A stretch of DNA of 64,000 bases, from assembly GCA_963971425.1 (NCBI GenBank), contig OZ020519.1, positions 11,486,028 through 11,550,027 on the forward strand, written 5' to 3'. A program made the translations under genes and the position numbers. The DNA is from Bryoerythrophyllum caledonicum. Its lineage: Eukaryota; Streptophyta; Bryopsida; Pottiales; Pottiaceae. Below are positions 58,629-64,000 of the stretch, in pieces. The first letter of the stretch is position 1; every line of letters starts with the position of its first letter. The notes beneath the pieces were generated by a model that saw only the letters and a program-made list of their open reading frames with translations, ran no database searches and was not told where the DNA came from.

Positions 58629-59570
58629 CCCCTAATGGATCAAGTGTCAAAAATTGGCTTGTTGAATGTTTGGTCAGGTTTCTATGGTGTCAATGTCCAA
58701 CATTCCTCTTTGTAAATTTTACTTTAGAAAGGCATTACCAAAACCTTAGTGGGAAAACAATTTTTACCTAAATTGGACATTTGATCAAAAAATTATAGGG
58801 TTATAAATTTAAAATGGACCGAGCAAACAAATTGGGCACCTCCAAAAACTTTTGCTAGGACACTCAGTTGATTGTGAGATTTTCTGTACTCAAAAGTAAA
58901 ATTATTTCCCTTGATGTTGTCAAAATAAGTTCTTGTCTTTATTGAAAAATAGCATACCAACCCAAATCAAACATTTTCACACATTGTCAGTCAGTGATGG
59001 GCAAGGTACCAAAAAAACTTCTTGTTTTCCAAATAAAACCTAGATATCTTTTTATTTTTTCACTTTTTTTTTCCACAACAATATGTGGTGTAAACCTTCT
59101 TATTGGCCATTTCAATTACCAATCTAAAACATATTAAGTTCACAAAAAATTACAGTGTGAATTAACAAATTCCGAACTTCGACTCTTTGCACAGTTGTTT
59201 TGAATATGCTACACCTTTTTTCTCCCTCTAAAAATTGGTGTACAAGGAACTAACATCATGCTTAACAAGATGGTTAAGGATTTAGACCTTCTATAAAAAA
59301 AAAATTGACACGAAGTGAAGTCAAAGTGTGCTGATCCACTACACGTAGGGAAGTAAATGAACCATAAGCTTCACTTCAAACACTATAATCTTTCAATCCG
59401 TGCGGTCAAAGTTAATGAATGTTTTTTTAATTATTAATTAATAAGTCGTAATTGAGAACCTACGGTCAAAACTAGAAATAAAAGTTTTTGTTTCCTTTTG
59501 TGTTCGTTGCACTGGAATCCAACAATTTAGAAGTGTTTTTGGTGTAACACTATCATTGTACCTTCAGGGG
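58629..59570. mobile_element. TTAA-flanked 942-bp non-autonomous element, copy 2
   Basis: Same orientation and almost the same length as copy 1. Left flank TTAA (58625-58628), right flank TAAA (59571-59574, one change from TTAA). Ends CCCCTAATGGA and GTACCTTCAGGGG, slightly diverged. The interiors align throughout with copy 1. Confidence 0.62.
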
Positions 59571-59791
59571 TAAAGGCTCCGTGCAAGGAGTTCATGTTCT
59601 AAAAATTCTTAATTTTCTCATTTCAAAGCAGTTTTATTAAAAGGTCCAATATCATCATCATATATTGAACAGTAAATATGTGTTTAGAAACATACCTTTT
59701 ATCACATGAATGGTGCTTTGAAGGTTAACAATTAGTACATGTATTTTGACTAATGTGCAGCCATAATGTTCCTATTTTTTCAATAGTGATA

Positions 59792-62700
59792 ATGGAGAGC
59801 CGCACGATTCAGACTCCTTTGATACGGCCACACATCGAAAGGGACAATATGCCTTCTAATAGCTTTGTGGGGGCCCGATTAGTACGAGCAGCACGTGCAA
59901 GGCAAATTCAACAGAGATCTGTTGGGATCATGACTTCTGAATTGGAAAAGGCAGTAGAATTGCTTTCAGAAAGAGGAGATGTGGTGGGCTTAGCAACTAG
60001 GGAGCATGCATTCAAAAGTGGCATGGAATTGAATGGATCAAAGTTGTTCCCATTCGAGGTGGCGGTGCGTATCATTAGGGTAGATGATGCATTGCATTGG
60101 ACCGGAGAGATTGTAGGAGAACGCCTTGGCATATGTGTGGGCTTGATCATTCGTTGGCATCGATCTTTGCTACGTGTAGTGGCTGTAGAACCTGATATCA
60201 CAGGTGGCCATGGTGACATTGGATCACAGATAGCACCTGCAGAAGTGATGGCCCCAAAATTTGATTTTCCTGAGTTCATCAACACACTAGGATCCACCCA
60301 GAGGTCTCGACGCAGTAGTCATGCTTCAAACGCCATAGATGAAAATTCGCCGTTTTCCCAATCTACTCCCTCAAATATCCAAGATTTGCCCCATGTAGAT
60401 GGATTTGTGTATGTTAGACCAGCACGTCGTCCATATTCTATTCAAAATAGGAGAAGGAGATATTCAAGGGAGCCATCATTGACAGAAGCTGCACCATCTA
60501 AGGTATCGCTTAGAAGCGTGCAAATTGCAATGGCACAAGGAGGATGCAAACACAATTGTTTGAGGGACGTTCCAGCAAGGTATCTATTGGACATGCGATA
60601 TAATGCATGGGGTAGTGAGTTTTCAGTTCGAAGTACGTGGATGAGACAGATGCTGGTTTCTTTTTACACAAGGACGGAAAGAACTCGTCGAGACAAGTTT
60701 GTAACAAAGTTAGATGGGAAAGAAGTTTGCAATGCTTGCTACGCTCTTGGGGTTGGATATTCACAGAGGCGCTTTAAGCAATTGAAGAAGGACTGTCTAA
60801 TATATGGAAGAGTGACATCGATTCATGGCAATACGCTTTCAGATCCGATAAGAGAGAGTACTAGAATGTCTGCAGCAGAGGCTTGCTTTAAATCATTTGT
60901 CGATGAAGTTGGTTGTCCTCAACCTCATCGTTGTATTCGCCGTAAGAGTGACAACGAAGTGGTGCCTCTCATTCTCCTTCCTATGAATACAGCCAAATTT
61001 GATGTATTCAATTACGTGAACGAGGAGGTCAAGAGAATTTGTAATGGAGAAATCATTTCTATGAGTTCGTTCCGGAGGATGTGGCGCATCAAGTATCCCC
61101 ACGTTCAGGTACCTCCATTCTCGAGATTCTCAAAGTGTTATCATTGTTGGGAGTATAAATGTGCCATGGAGGGAACCACCAATGCGGATGCAAGGATAAA
61201 GATAAAGGAGTTGTTTATGTTGCATCTACGCAACCAGATGGAAGAACGTAGACATTATTGGATATTCAAGAGGTCGTGTTATATTAGCCCTGAGTTGTAC
61301 ATGTGCATCATAGTGGATGGCATGGACCAGAACACGACCATGGTACCGAGGATGCGTCAGACTGTGAAGAACATTGAACACCGGTTTGTGAAGACCCATT
61401 TGTGTGGTGCTCTTGTACATGGGATTGGTTTATATTGCGACGTGTGGTTCGGGGCTCACCACAAACACGATAGCAATCAAGTCGTGAGTACATTGTTGTA
61501 CGTGATTGGAGATGTGCTGCGGAGGAGGGGCTTTTTGCCACCAACACTGCGAATTCAGGCCGACAACTGCACGCGTGAGAACAAACACATTTATATGTTT
61601 GCTCTATGTGCTACATTGGTGGGATTGGGATTTTTTCAGGAGGTGGAACTATCTTTTCTTATAGTGGGCCATACACACGAAGATATTGATCAACGTTTCA
61701 GTTGTATATCAAATACGTTGAAGAGGTCGGACGTGGACTCGTTGAAGGAAATGATTGGTCTTATAGAACGAGGAACATCTCCTACGGAGGCATTTGTTAG
61801 CGCCCGGCTGCTAGAGAATGTATGGGATTGGAAATTGTTCATAACTCCTCACTTACTGACAGGTCAGGATTCATTGGTGGGCATAACATTTCCGCACCAC
61901 ATGCCATTCTATATGGACAATCGAGAAGGGACTCGTGAGGTTCGAGTACAACACAAGCATTATTGCAAGGATCCATGGGGACCGGAGGCAGGGACAAAAA
62001 CTTTGAGGTCGTTGCCAAATAGGGATGAACGACCATCGTTTGCGGAAGTATTTGCAGCGGACGAACGGGAGTTGAAGGCGTTGGATGACTTCATTGCATA
62101 TAAACAAAGGTGCATTCAAAGGTTGCAGCACGAGGACAAGAATCGTGAGGCAAAAGTAGAGGCTGAAAGATTGAAGCTCTATTTAGCTGAATTTCCACAT
62201 AAAGATCGTAGCAATGAGCATCGTTCCTCACAATTTTGGCCTTCAGAGTTCTCCAACACCGGACCTGTAGAGACTGCATCTTTGGATGTAATGGATGATA
62301 CAAGTGAAGAAAATCGCGAGATAGATGTCGTAGAGCAGGTAGTGGCCATGCTTCCAAATGCCGAGGCTCGAGGATACTTTGGTCTTCGTAGAGGAAGACC
62401 CTCTAATCAAGCACTGCGTAGGGCACAACGAACAGAGTGCAACTATGTTGAGGAAAGAGCCGAAGAAGGAGCATTGTATGAAGGTAATCACGACCCATTT
62501 CCACCATTTAATCCACAATCTGATATCTGTTGTGGACAATTTGTAGCCTTGAGTGTTGATCGGGCAGAAATAGAAGGCGGTGTACCATTCTATGTGGAGA
62601 AAGTGATTGAGGTCGGAAAAAACCGATGGAGACTTAAGATAAAGGTTTGTTGGTATTGGCCCAGCATGCAAAGGGGGGTTGTTGATGGATATGGGTCTTC

Positions 62701-62983
62701 TGCACAGCGGTATGCAAATTGCATGGACTCAATCTGGGAGCCATCTGGGGAGAGCCATAGTTGGGTAGAGAAAGATGCATGTATTTTTTCATGGGTAGTC
62801 TCTTCAGAAAGAACCATGTCAGGGGCCAGCGGGTGGAGAAAGCGCAATGTATTTGGAATGCATGTTGAAAGTAGGATTCGCATTCTTCAATCGGCAAAGG
62901 CTCACATACTGCAATATATTGCAATGCAAACCGAAGCTATCGATGACGACCGTTTGCAAGCAGCCCTAAGTTCTATGGAGTAG
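59792..62983 (+). CDS. Putative DDE transposase, GHTHEDID type (1063 aa)
   Basis: An open frame without interruption, start chosen at ATG 59792 (MESRTIQTPLIRP); an upstream ATG at 59753 spans a likely acceptor (GTGCAG). N-terminal region with basic linker (RRPYSIQNRRRRYSR). Then GGCKHNCLRDVPARYLLD and KEVCNACYALGVGYSQRRF, the cysteine/recognition segments typical of this family. Catalytic candidates are Asp in IIVDGMDQN (residue about 509), Asp in IQADNCTRENKH (about 590), and Glu/Asp in VGHTHEDIDQRF (about 625-633). From memory this matches the DUF7869-type proteins found in algal, moss and animal transposons. The C-terminal 150 residues (GQFVALSVDR, VCWYWPSM) could be a small beta-barrel. 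The intact frame contrasts with the other mobile genes here. Confidence 0.75.
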   Translation: MESRTIQTPLIRPHIERDNMPSNSFVGARLVRAARARQIQQRSVGIMTSELEKAVELLSERGDVVGLATREHAFKSGMELNGSKLFPFEVAVRIIRVDDALHWTGEIVGERLGICVGLIIRWHRSLLRVVAVEPDITGGHGDIGSQIAPAEVMAPKFDFPEFINTLGSTQRSRRSSHASNAIDENSPFSQSTPSNIQDLPHVDGFVYVRPARRPYSIQNRRRRYSREPSLTEAAPSKVSLRSVQIAMAQGGCKHNCLRDVPARYLLDMRYNAWGSEFSVRSTWMRQMLVSFYTRTERTRRDKFVTKLDGKEVCNACYALGVGYSQRRFKQLKKDCLIYGRVTSIHGNTLSDPIRESTRMSAAEACFKSFVDEVGCPQPHRCIRRKSDNEVVPLILLPMNTAKFDVFNYVNEEVKRICNGEIISMSSFRRMWRIKYPHVQVPPFSRFSKCYHCWEYKCAMEGTTNADARIKIKELFMLHLRNQMEERRHYWIFKRSCYISPELYMCIIVDGMDQNTTMVPRMRQTVKNIEHRFVKTHLCGALVHGIGLYCDVWFGAHHKHDSNQVVSTLLYVIGDVLRRRGFLPPTLRIQADNCTRENKHIYMFALCATLVGLGFFQEVELSFLIVGHTHEDIDQRFSCISNTLKRSDVDSLKEMIGLIERGTSPTEAFVSARLLENVWDWKLFITPHLLTGQDSLVGITFPHHMPFYMDNREGTREVRVQHKHYCKDPWGPEAGTKTLRSLPNRDERPSFAEVFAADERELKALDDFIAYKQRCIQRLQHEDKNREAKVEAERLKLYLAEFPHKDRSNEHRSSQFWPSEFSNTGPVETASLDVMDDTSEENREIDVVEQVVAMLPNAEARGYFGLRRGRPSNQALRRAQRTECNYVEERAEEGALYEGNHDPFPPFNPQSDICCGQFVALSVDRAEIEGGVPFYVEKVIEVGKNRWRLKIKVCWYWPSMQRGVVDGYGSSAQRYANCMDSIWEPSGESHSWVEKDACIFSWVVSSERTMSGASGWRKRNVFGMHVESRIRILQSAKAHILQYIAMQTEAIDDDRLQAALSSME

Positions 62984-63530
62984 ATAGTGTGCCTTTATGA
63001 GAGTATATTAGTTGTGTATGGTAATTGATATACTATAATAGTGTATGTGTAAGAGTAGTATATTCTAAGGGTGATGTAAGACGTTATGTCATTAATCCTT
63101 TAGAGTAAAGCTGTGTTTACTATTGGTGCTAAGTCCAATTGTTGAAGCATCTATATTTAGTTTTCACCATTGTATGCATTATATTCTATGTAGAATATCT
63201 TTTAATCAACTGCCAACCCTTGCATAAAATATGTTCTTTTGTAATTACGTCTGTTTATATACTACAATCCTTCAAATCTATCTTTGAAATATTGTGAAAC
63301 TATATTAAATACACATTTATCTAGTATTAACGAGGGGCCACCACAAATTAGTTGAAAATGCCAAAAAATTGCTTCCCATATGAACAACCATGATTGTACG
63401 TAATATTGTTGTAGAAGCTCAATTTTTTTTCCTTTGGAAAACATTTTTTTTCTTTGATTTTTTTTTTTTTTTTTCAATTTTGCGACTTTTGTTCGCAATG
63501 GCCGCCGTTGTACCCAAGTGCACTTTTAAA
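62984..63530. other. Subterminal non-coding region, right
   Basis: Transposase 3' flank, AT-rich with a long T tract (63420-63478). No gene. Confidence 0.5.
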
Positions 63531-63562
63531 TGGCCAAGTGCATAAATGCTTAATTGCGTGTT
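63531..63562 (-). repeat. Right TIR of the 13.3-kb element
   Basis: The reverse complement starts AACACGCAATTAAGCATTTA; differs from the left TIR at two positions. Confidence 0.75.
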
Positions 63563-63787
63563 AATGGTGAAACGTTTTGGAACAAGAGCTTTCGACAATT
63601 TTGTAACTGCCATTGAATATTGAGCGAAATTTTGTATATTTAATAAAACCTTGTATATTGAGTGGCATCATGTATATTTAGTGGAATTTTATCAGATTTT
63701 TTACATATCAAAATGTTAAGTGTTGCAATGTTTCAATATATTGACGAATTAGTGCAAACCTTGAAGTATTTTGGAAGAATCTAAAAC
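63563..63787. other. Resumed 3' flank of unit 3
   Basis: Begins with AATG. It includes CAATTTTGTAA, also seen in the 3' flank of unit 2 (near 47737), which supports continuity of unit 3 across the 13.3-kb insertion. Confidence 0.45.
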
Positions 63788-64000
63788 GTGCGCCCGACCC
63801 TTAGAGTGCGCGCCGGACTGCACAATGCGCGCGTCCGGCCCGAAATCGTGCGCGCCCGGCCCTAGAGCATGCGTGCACGGCCCTAGAGCATACGCGCACG
63901 ATCCTAGAGCGTATACACATGCCCCCACAGCGTGCGGGCCCGGCCACATAGAGTATGCGCACGGCCCCACATTGTGCGCGCCCGACCACATAGAGTACGC
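63788..64000 (+). repeat. CpG-rich 21-bp minisatellite, array E (start of unit 4)
   Basis: About 10 units of 21 bp, consensus CCCGGCCCTAGAGCATACGCG, reaching the window edge. By analogy a TATA box and another unit gene should lie just beyond. Confidence 0.85.

Larger units (their letters stand above)
50217..63562. mobile_element. Candidate 13.3-kb two-gene DNA transposon
   Basis: Terminal inverted repeats 50217-50248 and 63531-63562 match at 30 of 32 positions (AACACGYAATTAAGCA ... CACTTGGCCA), with AGTGCACT shared a little further in. AATG flanks both ends. It sits in the 3' flank of unit 3. Inside are a minus-strand gene (ParB-like, exons 54778-50814) running to the left end and a plus-strand transposase gene (59792-62983) running to the right end, each stopping about 570-600 bp short of its TIR. 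A 5-kb centre holds smaller repeats and the sequence gap. Read as one element because the two genes are symmetrical between matched ends. Confidence 0.7.

Noticed and set aside
1-64000. tRNA, rRNA or other structured RNA genes
   Set aside because: No cloverleaf with conserved A and B boxes and no rRNA-like sequence was noticed on either strand; a scan with tRNAscan-SE and Infernal was not possible.

Overview
The window looks like nuclear DNA of a land plant, most likely a seedless one such as a Selaginella-type lycophyte. The evidence is GC-rich exons, very short introns (about 115, 68 and 61 bp where I could place them), AT-rich spacers, plant gene families (phospholipase A1, SDR, B3) and plant-type Ty3/gypsy elements. 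The organism is an inference. A 200-base run of N (55897-56096) marks an assembly gap.

Layout. 1-3 kb: two ordinary host genes, the 3' part of a short-chain dehydrogenase (+) and a complete PLA1-type lipase (-). 3-9 kb: AT-rich repeat debris with a 29-bp perfect inverted repeat and a decayed B3-domain gene. 9.3-64 kb: an array of decayed multicopy gene units, each starting with a CpG-rich 21-bp minisatellite next to a TATA box. Unit 0 (kinase-like, minus strand) and unit 1 (coiled coil/RING-like, plus strand) diverge from one minisatellite at 11.7-12.06 kb. Units 2, 3 and the start of 4 follow on the plus strand. Units 1-3 share an N-terminal domain.

Four insertions break these units, and aligning the units to each other recovers the insertion points. 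Unit 1 carries a 20.7-kb Ty3/gypsy element (12432-33126, 1986-bp LTRs, target duplication ATAGG, coding on the minus strand: three small ORFs, gag-protease, an intron-like spacer, RT-RNaseH-integrase, then a large extra ORF). Unit 2 carries a 6.8-kb TIR transposon with an 8-bp duplication AGAACGGT (36479-43246), encoding a large unclassified putative transposase and an apparently captured GC-rich ORF. Unit 2 also carries a 3.8-kb insertion (43410-47214) encoding a protein resembling the gypsy element's extra ORF. The 3' flank of unit 3 carries a candidate 13.3-kb DNA transposon (50217-63562) with 32-bp TIRs (30/32 identical). It has two divergently transcribed genes: a 1063-aa GHTHEDID-type putative DDE transposase, and a roughly 1300-aa two-exon protein with a ParB-like signature. 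Its central spacer holds two 0.94-kb repeats with TTAA/CCCCTAAGGTA ends, like non-autonomous piggyBac elements.

The items most worth pursuing are the two-gene 13-kb transposon, the 21-bp minisatellite promoters (one apparently bidirectional), and the TTAA-flanked repeats. Almost all in-frame stops in the mobile genes are TAG or TGA where glutamine (CAG) or arginine (CGA) would fit, and all four LTR differences are C:G/T:A transitions. This fits deamination of methylated cytosine. Everything here was read by eye; no alignments or database searches were run.
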